Source: Chloroflexota bacterium (GTDB taxonomy: Bacteria; Chloroflexota; Anaerolineae; Anaerolineales; Villigracilaceae). Taken from it: a DNA stretch of 54,436 bases. The position numbers and the translations under genes are program-made. Shown in pieces: positions 25,438 to 33,524 of the stretch. Position 1 is the first letter of the stretch. Every line of letters begins with the position of its first letter. A model generated the notes under the pieces. That model was given only the letters and a program-made list of their open reading frames with translations, searched no databases and was not told the origin of the DNA. The DNA is taken from contig JACRBH010000233.1 of the NCBI GenBank assembly GCA_016234535.1, positions 1 through 54,436 on the forward strand. The letters are read 5' to 3'.

Positions 25438-26355
25438 TTACCCTTCTTTTGTAGCGTAGATGAGTGGCTCATGTAATGTCCCACGCCATAGGAATTCAGT
25501 CAATTGTATGCCGAGTGCTTTTTCTTCTTCGCTATTTGCTGGGCGTGGCCACCCCATTGCACTATAGAGTAATAAGCGGTGTAGATCGAAGGCCGATTCA
25601 AGAAGGTCACCGTAAGCCATGGCTGCCTGAAGAGATGTTCCGTAGGTCAAGATCATCCAGAGAAGACCAATGACCACTGCCCAAGGTGTCCAGTATGCCC
25701 AAAGAAAAAAGAGTAAACCCCAGAACCAGAGTTCAACTAGGCGATCGAGGGTAGAACGTACCATATCCAAGTCATTACGCACGTTTTCTGGCAACAAAGG
25801 CCATAACCTCGGCCAACAGACCACTGCGTCCAAACCATACCTGCTTTCAGGACTCCGCTCACGAGAGCGTAAAATATTTCCCAAGGCAGTAGGGAGCATT
25901 TCGTTAGCCTTTGCAGGAAGCCAGTGTGCCCAAATATCCAATTTAATTAACTTTTCACTTTGTTTCGCATTAAGTTCCCTTTTACTTTCTGCTTCTTTCA
26001 AGTGGCGTAATTCATCGTATTTTTTTTTGAAGACTGACCTGCGTAAGGCGATGATCCCTAAACCAAGATAGTTAAAAGGCCACGGCCAATAACCTTCCAG
26101 TAAACGTAAAATTGGAAAGCGGAGTGCCTGCATCAGTAGTGAAGAAAAGACCAATACCAATAAAGCCAGGATGATCCAAATGCTTTGTTGCATGAGCGTC
26201 ATCGATTGGAGTTCAGTTAGAAGATTTTGCCAACCCGTTTGCCAAACATATAGGCCCAGCCCTCCAACCCAAAACAAAAAAGGTGGGCCAAAGATATATT
26301 CAAGCCAACGGTCAACCAAGTTAGAACTGATGCTTTCCCAGAATTTATCCAACAT
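25438..26355 (-). CDS. Multi-pass membrane protein of the CHAT operon
   Basis: A 305-residue membrane protein. Two hydrophobic segments lie at about residues 25-44 and 57-80, a third is possible near residue 95, and a strong hairpin pair is near residues 214-250. A charged cytosolic region (residues 105-200) separates the pairs. No enzymatic motif is seen. It follows the small zinc-ribbon gene by 6 bases and precedes the CHAT gene by 3 bases. In a protease-effector reading it would be the membrane target or pore; that is inference. No named family is recognised. Confidence 0.65.
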   Translation of the reverse strand: MLDKFWESISSNLVDRWLEYIFGPPFLFWVGGLGLYVWQTGWQNLLTELQSMTLMQQSIWIILALLVLVFSSLLMQALRFPILRLLEGYWPWPFNYLGLGIIALRRSVFKKKYDELRHLKEAESKRELNAKQSEKLIKLDIWAHWLPAKANEMLPTALGNILRSRERSPESRYGLDAVVCWPRLWPLLPENVRNDLDMVRSTLDRLVELWFWGLLFFLWAYWTPWAVVIGLLWMILTYGTSLQAAMAYGDLLESAFDLHRLLLYSAMGWPRPANSEEEKALGIQLTEFLWRGTLHEPLIYATKEG

Positions 26356-26361
26356 GGTAAA

Positions 26362-26757
26362 TCATCCTTTCTTTTTGCTCACACGGACCATCACGACCCC
26401 ATGGACTTCGCAGGTTGGTGGATCTTCATCTTCGCGAATAACCGGCAGGGAACGAGGGCACTCACTTTTGGGACAGACCCACTTCTGACTGGCTGGCACT
26501 GAGGTTGGTGCACCTGCCAAGGATGAAAAACCACGCGTTCCATCACCTTTCAAATCGCTTTGTATCGAGATCTGTTCTTGCATCCAAAGACGAATATTGT
26601 CGTGGGCAGAAAGTAGGTCGATGACATCTATTGTTGTGTCCTGGCCTTTTTCTGCGCGATCCAGCAGAATCTTGAGTTCGCCATTCAACGGCTCAGGCAA
26701 GTGATTCAAAAGTTTTTGTGCTACCTGTAAGGTGATCTCTTTTTTCTTTACGGACAT
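26362..26757 (-). CDS. Small zinc-ribbon protein of the CHAT operon
   Basis: A 131-residue protein with two parts. Residues 1-65 are helical (LQVAQKLLNHLPEPLNGELK, then a second helix pair) and could be a small adaptor-like domain. Residues about 93-125 hold CPKSEC and, later, CEVH, which fits a zinc ribbon. The start ATG 26757 follows a perfect GGAGG with a 6-base spacer. It is first in the operon with the membrane protein and the CHAT protease. A sensor or adaptor role is a guess from this order. Confidence 0.65.
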   Translation of the reverse strand: MSVKKKEITLQVAQKLLNHLPEPLNGELKILLDRAEKGQDTTIDVIDLLSAHDNIRLWMQEQISIQSDLKGDGTRGFSSLAGAPTSVPASQKWVCPKSECPRSLPVIREDEDPPTCEVHGVVMVRVSKKKG

Positions 26758-26914
26758 ATTTTGCCTCCAAACTTATTACATCTATGACCCATTACATACT
26801 TCTCTCTCAAAAAATATCCGATTGCGTATCCACAAGAAACCCTCCAATAAAACCAAGACTATTTTTAGTGTATTCCAAACCCTGATCAGTTTCAAGATGG
26901 CAGTTACCCCAATT

Positions 26915-27520
26915 TCATAATCTTTCCAGTCCGCAATATGGCGAGCCCTGCGAGGAGTCCATATCTATAATCCCTGTGATCAAGATCGGCGAACTGGAAT
27001 TGAGTAAATCTTTTGCAATGCAGTATAAATCGAAAAAAAAAAAAAAAACGATCACATCCAACATGCCGTTCAAGTCTTCGATGGCCACGAACAGCATGGG
27101 GTCACCCTTAGTGGTGCGAAGCCTCCCCCATGCGTGCTACCATAACACACTGCCCCAGATTCTCCACCGCCTCCGCAGTGGAGATTGCTCCGCCTGCAGT
27201 AATTTGACTTAAAACCATTTCAAGCAGATGCGCTTCGAGATTTGCGCCTAATACTTCCTTTTGAGCCTTCACTTTTTGTTTAAGCATCCAATCCTCTTCA
27301 TTATTGAATTGATGTCCTATCCAAACAGACTCATCTGCTCAGCCTGCCAGCCACTTGCCAATCCGTGCAGGATGGAAGGAATAGTTCCAAAACTCTCCAA
27401 CACACGCGAGGAATTCTCCACATAGCGGATGAGACGGGAATGAAGGTAATTAGGAAAAGGTAATTGGTAAACGGCAAAGCGTCTTCCGCTTTTTTGGGAA
27501 ACTCTTTGTTGTGCTAAGAA
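26915..27520 (-). pseudogene. Decayed 3' part of a DNA polymerase III alpha (dnaE) gene
   Basis: Three - strand frames read in series resemble the end of DnaE. Codons at 27520-27317 end QAEQMSLFG plus stop. The 59-codon frame at 27287-27108 contains KEVLGANLEAHLLE, like the KELLGFYLSGHPLE motif of DnaE. The third piece (27118-26915) reads RTTKGDPMLFVAIEDLNG, the OB-fold signature of DnaE. Frameshifts join the pieces, a stop blocks the first, and an A16 run at 27033-27048 yields a poly-Phe stretch where the OB fold should continue. No start or catalytic region is present. The identification rests on motif likeness, not a search. Confidence 0.6.
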
Positions 27521-27526
27521 CTAATT

Positions 27527-27565
27527 GAGCATATAATTAATATATAGTAGTTGCTCGTTTTTTTT
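27527..27565 (+). terminator. Weak hairpin with T8
   Basis: GAGCA (27527-27531) pairs with TGCTC (27552-27556) across an A/T-rich loop that can itself fold (TATAATTAATATA), followed by T8 at 27558-27565. It lies 61 bases upstream of the small zinc-ribbon gene. Confidence 0.4.
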
Positions 27566-27626
27566 CTTATTAGCAGGGGCGCAGTTATCTATCAATAAAC
27601 TGTTCGCAAAGAAAAAAGGAGAGAAT

Positions 27627-27848
27627 ATGCCTACAACAAAATACATTTGCCCTCATTGTAATTTTCAAATAAAAGGAGAGAAGTTGGAAATGTGGGAAAT
27701 AGCTTTCCAAGCCGGTTTTGATGCTTATGAATGTCCCAATTGCGGACAGACTATCACAAAAGAGGAGTTTGAATCATCCTATAAGAAGGATGAAAAACAA
27801 CCGAAAAAAAGTGGTGGAGTTTTAAGAAGTAGACCTGGCGATCTATAA
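27627..27848 (+). CDS. Small zinc-ribbon protein
   Basis: A 73-residue protein with two Cys pairs (CPHC near residue 9 and CPNC near residue 37) forming a likely zinc ribbon, followed by a Lys/Glu-rich tail. ATG 27627 follows AAAGGAGAGAAT, a good Shine-Dalgarno match. It stands alone between the dnaE remnant and the secretion operon. Its ribbon is similar in style to the N-terminal CpXC domain of the CHAT protein, but I cannot show homology. Function unknown. Confidence 0.65.
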   Translation: MPTTKYICPHCNFQIKGEKLEMWEIAFQAGFDAYECPNCGQTITKEEFESSYKKDEKQPKKSGGVLRSRPGDL

Positions 27849-28202
27849 GGGGTAACTTAACCGAATTTTAATCGACACTGAATAAAACGCGCCTGACATA
27901 AGAATTTCGTCGCATTTACGTTGTCTCTGGATTCAAATATTATCTAACTAATCGGTATTATCCGAACTTGCATTTCCTCCATCTCCATGCCCCCTGTCAC
28001 CAACAGCGGGGCACTCGATTCAAGCAGGAATTTTGCGGCACGATGGGGGGATCAAAGCGACCAATTTACGGGTCCAGTTACATACCAAGATCTAATTCAA
28101 AATAACGCCACACAATCTCAGACGTCAAGGACTTCTGTCACCAATTTTCCAGCCGACACTCTCCCCATACCCACCCATCACTCCCTATATGATGAACAAC
28201 CT

Positions 28203-28598
28203 ATGATCTGGTTGTTCATCTACGTTTTAGCTATCAGCCTGTACGACCTGCGTACCCGGCGCATCCCGAACTGGTATACCCTTCCTCTGATTTTTGCAGG
28301 GATGGTCGCACATTTCCCGGGCCATCTGGATGTATGGCTCGCCAGTTTCGTTTTGTTATCCGCTTGGGCGAGCGATTGGATGGGAGCAGGAGATGCCAAA
28401 CTCTGGATTGCCGTGCTTTGGGCAATGCCCATTGAACAATCATCGCAGGCGCTTCCATTCATATTTGTATCCTTCTTCATCACCAGTCTTGTGCAAATCT
28501 TTTGGCGCGCAATAAGAAAACAGCCGACAGCCCATTTAAAAACTCCCGCTGCATGGCGTACCATCTTCTTTCTCCTTTTGTGCTGGTATGCACACTGA
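28203..28598 (+). CDS. A24 prepilin peptidase (TadV/CpaA-like)
   Basis: A membrane aspartyl protease that cleaves the leader of prepilins. Both catalytic motifs are present: DLRTRRIPN with D15 and GAGDAKLW with D64 (numbering from ATG 28203). There are about four membrane helices. At 131 residues it matches the short TadV/CpaA type without the N-methylase domain. The frame stays open to an ATG at 27987, but the extra 72 residues are polar and unlike the family, so 28203 is preferred. It overlaps the next gene by 11 bases. Likely substrates are Flp and the TadE-like proteins at 10-11.5 kb, or pilins of its own operon. Confidence 0.78.
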   Translation: MIWLFIYVLAISLYDLRTRRIPNWYTLPLIFAGMVAHFPGHLDVWLASFVLLSAWASDWMGAGDAKLWIAVLWAMPIEQSSQALPFIFVSFFITSLVQIFWRAIRKQPTAHLKTPAAWRTIFFLLLCWYAH

Positions 28599-29493
28599 TC
28601 TTTTCCTCGCCCTGCTAAGCCGCAAAAATGCGCGTGGGCATCCCATCCTGTCTGCCTTATTGTATGCCTTCTGCCCCACAGCTGCACGATGGTGGCTGGT
28701 GGGAGCCGACCCAACGCCTCCCTTTGATCCGGTCTGGAAGTCCCTCGAAGATCTGACATCCGGCGGGACCCTGCTTGAATTTCTGATCAAGTATGACTTT
28801 GACAACCTGATCGAAGAAATCCGCGCGTATATCCGCGAAGTGGAGGAATATAGAAGGCAACACAATAACCTCTGTGCCCCAGAACTAATGCCGCTCTTTC
28901 GAGGCGGGAAGATATCCGTGAGTCGTCGTTATGGTTCACAGAATGCGATCAATAACCTGGGTGGCGATTGGCGAAATTTGAACACCTATGTTCGCACCTG
29001 GGCATTTCTATCCCAGGACTGGCGTATCAACATGAAGATCGAACGCGACTCAGGATACCAACTGACAAGTGAAAAGGTCTGTCTGACCCTGCCTGGTCTG
29101 AACCTACCTGTGCAATTTGATACCTGGATATGGAAGATCCTCGTAGGGCATGTCACCGAGACCAAGCTCGGCGCACTGGTCTCCAATGGAGAACAGGATC
29201 AATTGCGCTTTTCCCTGTTAAGACGCTGCACCACCATCGGCAAGCAACCCTGGCCCAACACTCCCATCCTCTTTGCTCTGGATCGTGAAACCGGAGCAGT
29301 CAATCACTTTGATCAAGTCCTATCCGACAGGGACTTGGAAAAAATGGTGCAGTCCCTATCCAATCTCGCTAAGAAAGGTCCCCACCCGCCATTGAATGCA
29401 CTGCGTCAGCCTTCGATCTGCAAACAATGTGGATACCAACAACTGTGCTTCGAAAAGAATTTCATCTCCCAACACGCATTGAAGGACCTATGA
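28588..29493 (+). CDS. Cas4-like PD-(D/E)XK nuclease with Fe-S cluster motif
   Basis: A 301-residue protein with the Cys arrangement of Cas4/AddB-type nucleases: one N-terminal Cys (C29 in YAFCPTAARWW) and a C-terminal C278-x2-C281-x5-C287. The nuclease core fits D178 in QFDTW and E191/K193 in TETKLG. Cas4-family proteins are Fe-S exonucleases that make 3' overhangs. This copy is not next to cas1/cas2; it is in a secretion/conjugation operon, where it overlaps the prepilin peptidase gene and the TrbL-like gene. A role in processing transferred DNA is inferred. The family call rests on motifs and could be another PD-(D/E)XK branch. Confidence 0.6.
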   Translation: MHTDLFLALLSRKNARGHPILSALLYAFCPTAARWWLVGADPTPPFDPVWKSLEDLTSGGTLLEFLIKYDFDNLIEEIRAYIREVEEYRRQHNNLCAPELMPLFRGGKISVSRRYGSQNAINNLGGDWRNLNTYVRTWAFLSQDWRINMKIERDSGYQLTSEKVCLTLPGLNLPVQFDTWIWKILVGHVTETKLGALVSNGEQDQLRFSLLRRCTTIGKQPWPNTPILFALDRETGAVNHFDQVLSDRDLEKMVQSLSNLAKKGPHPPLNALRQPSICKQCGYQQLCFEKNFISQHALKDL

Positions 29494-31196
29494 AAAAATT
29501 CCGCTTTCTCATTATCTTTGCAATCTTCATCGCAATTCTGTCCATGAGCAGTCTTGCGATGGCAGCCACGCCGGTCCACGCTTCCGGTGTGAATCTACTC
29601 CTGACACCTACGCCTACCGTAACCGTCACGGTTATACCGACTCCAACACCAGCAGGAGGTGGCGTGACCACCACTACAAACACGCTCTCACAGATATTCC
29701 ATCACCTGGTCTTTCCCGCTGAAACCATCTCGGAAGCATTGGCAGGTATTTTCGATAAAGCCGCCGACAAGGAAGTTCGTGCCATGAGCGAGGAGGTTAC
29801 GCGCTGGACACAGGTTGTTGGCGAGATCGTGCAAGCTCCAAGTCAGGGAGATTACAGCAAGGTGGCACAATCGAGTTTGCCGGTTGCAGCAGCATTGGCT
29901 CCAGCCTTGTTTCTTTTACGCCTTGCCTTATATCACTGGGGAAGATTGCTTGGCGATGAAGACAGCGGCTTGCGTGTGGTTGGGGATTGGGTCACCGCTG
30001 GCGTGTTGGCGATTGCCTCCGGTCCATTCCTGGATCTGATTGTCCGGCTTGGTTGGTGGATGGTTGGGAAAGTCATCGGTGAAACCGGCGCGCTGGCGAT
30101 CAGCTTCGTGGAGAATACGACAGCAACTTCCATTCTATTGGGTCTTGTCAATCAAACCTTCCTTGGCAGTCTGCTCATTATTGGTTTGTCCATCGGTTCA
30201 TTACTTGCCATTGGTGGGATGATGTTTGCATTTGCCTCCGCCAATGCCGTCCTGTTCATCCTTGCAGTTCTCGCTCCGCCCTTGGCTATCGCAAGCGTTC
30301 TACCCCAGGCAACGTGGTTGCGTTCATTATGGATGAAGGCAGTTATCTTGATTGCTCTTCTGCCTATTGTGGCAGGTGGTGTCTTCAAGGCAGGTATGGC
30401 GGCCAGCACCTGGCTGGGTCAGCAGGGATTATTGTCCGCTATTCTGCGTGTGGTCTGGTTGTGGGGCGCGACTGGATTGTTATTGTCACTGGCAGGTATC
30501 CTTGGCAAGATGACCATCTCCACCACAGCAGATGCGTTCGGCGGGATGATCAAAGCCGCACAACAGATTATCTCAATCGGTGCTCTGGCTGCCAGTGGGG
30601 TAGGAGCGGCAGGCGCAGGAGCGGTTGGTGCGGCGGGAGCTACCTCCAGCGCATCAACAACATCTGCTGCCACAAGTGGACTCACTGGCGCAGAAGCTGC
30701 GATGGGTCATCTGAATGCGGCGGGACAATTAACGCAACAAGCTGGAAACTTGGAAGCAATGGGACTTCGCGCCCCTGCCGCCTATAACCGCTCTCTGGCG
30801 CATGGTCATGAACTGGCGGCGCGACAGGCGGAATTGGGTGAACGGATGCAACGCTTTGGTGGTGTTCCATCCACTCCCCCCTCCCAAGATTTCGGCTTCT
30901 CCGCATCAGTCAACTCATCCATTCAATCCAGTTTCAACGGCTCAACCCAGGAATTCCAACAGGGTTTTCAGTCTATGTCTGCGGATATAAAGCAACATGG
31001 GATGGATCCAAATGTATTCGCCGCACAATACCCGGAAGAAACAGCTCACATGACCCGGGCGTATCTGGATCATTCAGAAGAGATCATTACAGCACATGAT
31101 CCGCTCATGCGCGCTTCTGAAATCGGAAACGCCACGCGTGTGAAAGAAATACTCACCTTCATGCCAAACAATAAGGATGAAGAGGAGCGTTCATGA
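29490..31196 (+). CDS. TrbL/VirB6-like conjugal transfer membrane protein
   Basis: A 568-residue protein. ATG 29490 overlaps the upstream stop (ATGA) and opens a signal-like helix ending LAMAATP, followed by a Thr/Pro linker. Six to eight membrane helices lie between about residues 125 and 370, with an Ala/Gly-rich stretch (residues 370-400). A polar, Gln/Ser-rich C-terminal tail follows. This layout is that of TrbL/VirB6 proteins, which form the inner-membrane channel of type IV secretion systems. It is in a run with VirB2-like and PrgI-like genes. Confidence 0.72.
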   Translation: MKKFRFLIIFAIFIAILSMSSLAMAATPVHASGVNLLLTPTPTVTVTVIPTPTPAGGGVTTTTNTLSQIFHHLVFPAETISEALAGIFDKAADKEVRAMSEEVTRWTQVVGEIVQAPSQGDYSKVAQSSLPVAAALAPALFLLRLALYHWGRLLGDEDSGLRVVGDWVTAGVLAIASGPFLDLIVRLGWWMVGKVIGETGALAISFVENTTATSILLGLVNQTFLGSLLIIGLSIGSLLAIGGMMFAFASANAVLFILAVLAPPLAIASVLPQATWLRSLWMKAVILIALLPIVAGGVFKAGMAASTWLGQQGLLSAILRVVWLWGATGLLLSLAGILGKMTISTTADAFGGMIKAAQQIISIGALAASGVGAAGAGAVGAAGATSSASTTSAATSGLTGAEAAMGHLNAAGQLTQQAGNLEAMGLRAPAAYNRSLAHGHELAARQAELGERMQRFGGVPSTPPSQDFGFSASVNSSIQSSFNGSTQEFQQGFQSMSADIKQHGMDPNVFAAQYPEETAHMTRAYLDHSEEIITAHDPLMRASEIGNATRVKEILTFMPNNKDEEERS

Positions 31197-31651
31197 CCCT
31201 CACGGAAACCTTTGCGCTGGTCTCCTTTTCCCTGTTCAGTTATGCCGACCTGCGCTATCGGCTGGTTCCAGGGATCGAAGTATTTCTTTTTGGAACGATC
31301 CTGTTGACCATTCCAATCGCGCCTATCCAAACCGGAATTATTTTGTTGGCTTGTGCATGGGGCATCTTTCGCAATCTATCTGGATGGTTCGTATTACCGT
31401 TATTGTTCTATCCTCCCGTCTGGCCGGTACTTTTCACTGGATATGCATATCGCAAAGGGATCATTGGCAGGGCAGACCTGCTTGCCATCAGCGGATTAGC
31501 CTGCCTTTTTCCATTCCCTGCCGTATTGCTGACGTTGATCGGACTGGAATTCTGGCGCAGGTTTTGGGTTCGCCGGCATGCGGGAGTCGTTCCCGCCCTG
31601 CCCGGAATGTTCATGGGATTGCTGATCTATGTGATCGCTGGCTGGTTTTAA
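31193..31651 (+). CDS. Second A24 prepilin-peptidase-like protein
   Basis: A 152-residue membrane protein with the two aspartates of the A24 family in altered settings: D19 in YADLRYRLVPG and D94 in IIGRADLLAISG, where the usual motif is GxGDxK. There are four to five membrane helices. It overlaps the TrbL-like gene by ATGA. It may process a different prepilin, or be a chaperone-like paralog that has lost activity. A second, longer frame on the same strand in the +2 phase is a shadow. Confidence 0.6.
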   Translation: MTLTETFALVSFSLFSYADLRYRLVPGIEVFLFGTILLTIPIAPIQTGIILLACAWGIFRNLSGWFVLPLLFYPPVWPVLFTGYAYRKGIIGRADLLAISGLACLFPFPAVLLTLIGLEFWRRFWVRRHAGVVPALPGMFMGLLIYVIAGWF

Positions 31652-31678
31652 TCTGGAACATTCAGGGTCACAGGTCAA

Positions 31679-31855
31679 CTACTCAGCGTTCTTTTCACGG
31701 GCGTGAAATGTCCAAAAACCAACTGCCATGACACAGCCCATCAAAGGTAGAAATGTGCAAATGGCAATCCCGTAATGAATGGCAATTTCATTCAACAAAG
31801 CCGCCGCGCCAACAACGGCATAAAAGATCCATTCCTTCTGAATATGCATATCCAT
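31679..31855 (-). CDS. Possible small two-helix membrane protein
   Basis: A 58-residue frame on the opposite strand to its neighbours, with two hydrophobic helices (YAVVGAAALLNEIAIHYGIAI and TFLPLMGCVMAVGFWTF) and a charged end REKNAE. Base use at third positions looks coding. The Shine-Dalgarno GGAG lies too far upstream of ATG 31855, so the start is uncertain. It occupies most of the 288-base gap between two + strand genes. Confidence 0.4.
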   Translation of the reverse strand: MDMHIQKEWIFYAVVGAAALLNEIAIHYGIAICTFLPLMGCVMAVGFWTFHAREKNAE

Positions 31856-31939
31856 ATTCTATTACAACCTGTCTCCATGAGACAACCCCTTAACGACACA
31901 TTCCGCCCTCCCCCTCTCTCAATTGAATAAGATGACCCC

Positions 31940-32749
31940 ATGCCGCGCTCTGGAACTTTGGGCAACCCACAGCCCTACACTCCCTTTGGTGTATTCGCTG
32001 GCCTGCCTTTCTGGGGCGGCGGCGCAACTCTTCTTGCCGCAGCGCCAGGAATCGGAAAAACTTCCTGGCTGTTGCGGATGATCTTCGAGGCAGCCTGCCA
32101 GCATATCCCATCTGCCATTGGCTGTTATGAACACACCCCCGAGGAATTGCGTTTCCGCCTGTACCGGCAAATGGAGGCGGTCATTTCCGGTCCACATAAA
32201 CAAGCCTCACAGGAAAAGGTGGAAGCGGCCCTTGCGCGTGCAAGTGAGGCCGTCCTGCTCTCACTCAACTCACGCGAAGATACCGTTCGTGCGCTGGAGG
32301 ATATGCTGCTTCATGATTATGCCTTTCCTGTCAAAGGTCCTGCTTTGATTGCCGTGGATTACCTCAACCGCGTGCCCGTGGTTGGACTGACCAGCATGAT
32401 GAATGAAGAGGGACGCAGTGGCGAAGCAGCCGCAGCATTGCGTGAAATGGCGCGACATCATGATTGGGCAATCATTGCGGCTGCCGCTTTGAAATCCGAG
32501 CGCTTCAATGATGGCGATGATCTGTCTGCGTTGTTGGGTGATGAACGAGTCCCATATGAAGCGGACCGTGTGTTGGTAGTTAATCGTAGCGGGGATGTCC
32601 GTGACTGTGGTTGCGCTCCACTGGAAGTCATCACCCTTAAGGATCGCACCGGACCTGCCCGCCGCTGGCCGATGCAGTTCTGGGGTGAACGTTTCTATCC
32701 CGCCCTCGAAGCGGAATTCCATAAACACGAACCGAAGCCAAGCTCATGA
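31940..32749 (+). CDS. DnaB-like helicase/RecA-type ATPase
   Basis: A 269-residue ATPase that resembles the C-terminal motor of DnaB alone. Walker A is APGIGKTSW (K40, T41) and Walker B is ALIAVDYLN. A long helix follows (GRSGEAAAALREMARHH), then the family's KSERFNDGDDLSALLGDERV segment and a final VITLKDRTGPAR. The DnaB N-terminal domain is absent. It opens the second half of the secretion operon and overlaps the next gene by ATGA. It could help load or unwind transferred DNA. Start ATG 31940 has no strong ribosome-binding site. Confidence 0.72.
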   Translation: MPRSGTLGNPQPYTPFGVFAGLPFWGGGATLLAAAPGIGKTSWLLRMIFEAACQHIPSAIGCYEHTPEELRFRLYRQMEAVISGPHKQASQEKVEAALARASEAVLLSLNSREDTVRALEDMLLHDYAFPVKGPALIAVDYLNRVPVVGLTSMMNEEGRSGEAAAALREMARHHDWAIIAAAALKSERFNDGDDLSALLGDERVPYEADRVLVVNRSGDVRDCGCAPLEVITLKDRTGPARRWPMQFWGERFYPALEAEFHKHEPKPSS

Positions 32750-33228
32750 GTGAAGTTTCCTCCTTGTTACTGACCTTCCTGCGTGAAGCCTGGGTTGCCT
32801 TGGCTGGCGCATTTCTGGCATTTGCATTGCTGGCCGGGATCGCGCAAATGTTGCGTGTGAGTTCAGCTTCTGTATTGGGTGCGAATCTGTGGGTGTGGGA
32901 ATCCATCTCTGCCTTGATATCCATCCTGGTGTTGGGCTTGTTTGCCTTCCTTGGAATTCCGCAGATTGTAAGCGCCTTGCAGTCCTCAATACCCGGCGCA
33001 GGTAGCTGCGGACCGATTAGTGAATTGGGGACGTTTGCATCGGGATTGATCGGTGGATTGGCAGCCTTGCGAATGCTCAAGGCGGCTTTTATCACGATGC
33101 TCTCTGCTTCTATCGGTGGTGCATCCTCATTCGCCAATGCACTCATCGAAAGTGGTGAAGCACTCTTCGGCATGATCCTTGCCAGTGCCGCCATTCCATT
33201 GGCAGCCTGGTTTCTTGGTACTTGTTGA
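32746..33228 (+). CDS. Membrane protein of the secretion operon
   Basis: A 160-residue membrane protein with four to five hydrophobic helices (for example WVALAGAFLAFALLAGIA and SALISILVLGLFAFLGIP). Two Cys residues occur, one in GAGSCGP and one at the C-terminus. It overlaps the ATPase gene by ATGA and precedes the VirB2-like gene by 22 bases. No family is recognised. It fits a small inner-membrane component of the transfer channel. Confidence 0.6.
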   Translation: MSEVSSLLLTFLREAWVALAGAFLAFALLAGIAQMLRVSSASVLGANLWVWESISALISILVLGLFAFLGIPQIVSALQSSIPGAGSCGPISELGTFASGLIGGLAALRMLKAAFITMLSASIGGASSFANALIESGEALFGMILASAAIPLAAWFLGTC

Positions 33229-33250
33229 AAACGAAAAGGAGAAGATATTT

Positions 33251-33517
33251 ATGTTCGATCCTATTATGGAACAAATTTTGGCGATTGCCCGTGATGCCTG
33301 GGCATTCATGGCAGGGCTGTTGATCGTCGTGGCATTGCTTGGCGGTTTGTATTTCATTCTGCAAGGCACAGCAGGTATGGCATTCGGCGGAAGCCGCATG
33401 ACCTCGATGGCGATCATCGGAGTGGTCGGTCTGGTCATCATTGTGTTGTTTGCCTTTCTGTTCCTGCCGCAGTTGGGTGAGATGTTGAAGAACTTTCAAC
33501 CCAAGCCCCCATTCTAG
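33251..33517 (+). CDS. VirB2/TrbC-like small membrane protein (possible pilin)
   Basis: An 88-residue protein with two hydrophobic helices, MAGLLIVVALLGGLYFIL and MAIIGVVGLVIIVLFAFLFL, separated by a short GTAGMAFGGSRMT loop. That is the size and hairpin layout of VirB2/TrbC pilin subunits. ATG 33251 follows AAAAGGAGAAG. It lies directly upstream of the PrgI-like gene, matching the common VirB2-VirB3 order. No signal peptide is present, unlike many VirB2 proteins. Confidence 0.55.
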   Translation: MFDPIMEQILAIARDAWAFMAGLLIVVALLGGLYFILQGTAGMAFGGSRMTSMAIIGVVGLVIIVLFAFLFLPQLGEMLKNFQPKPPF

Positions 33518-33524
33518 GAACGCC

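Noticed and set aside
31177..31731. 184-codon frame overlapping the second A24-like gene in another phase
   Set aside because: The 31193 frame has the ATGA coupling, membrane helices and A24 aspartates; the other frame is a shadow.
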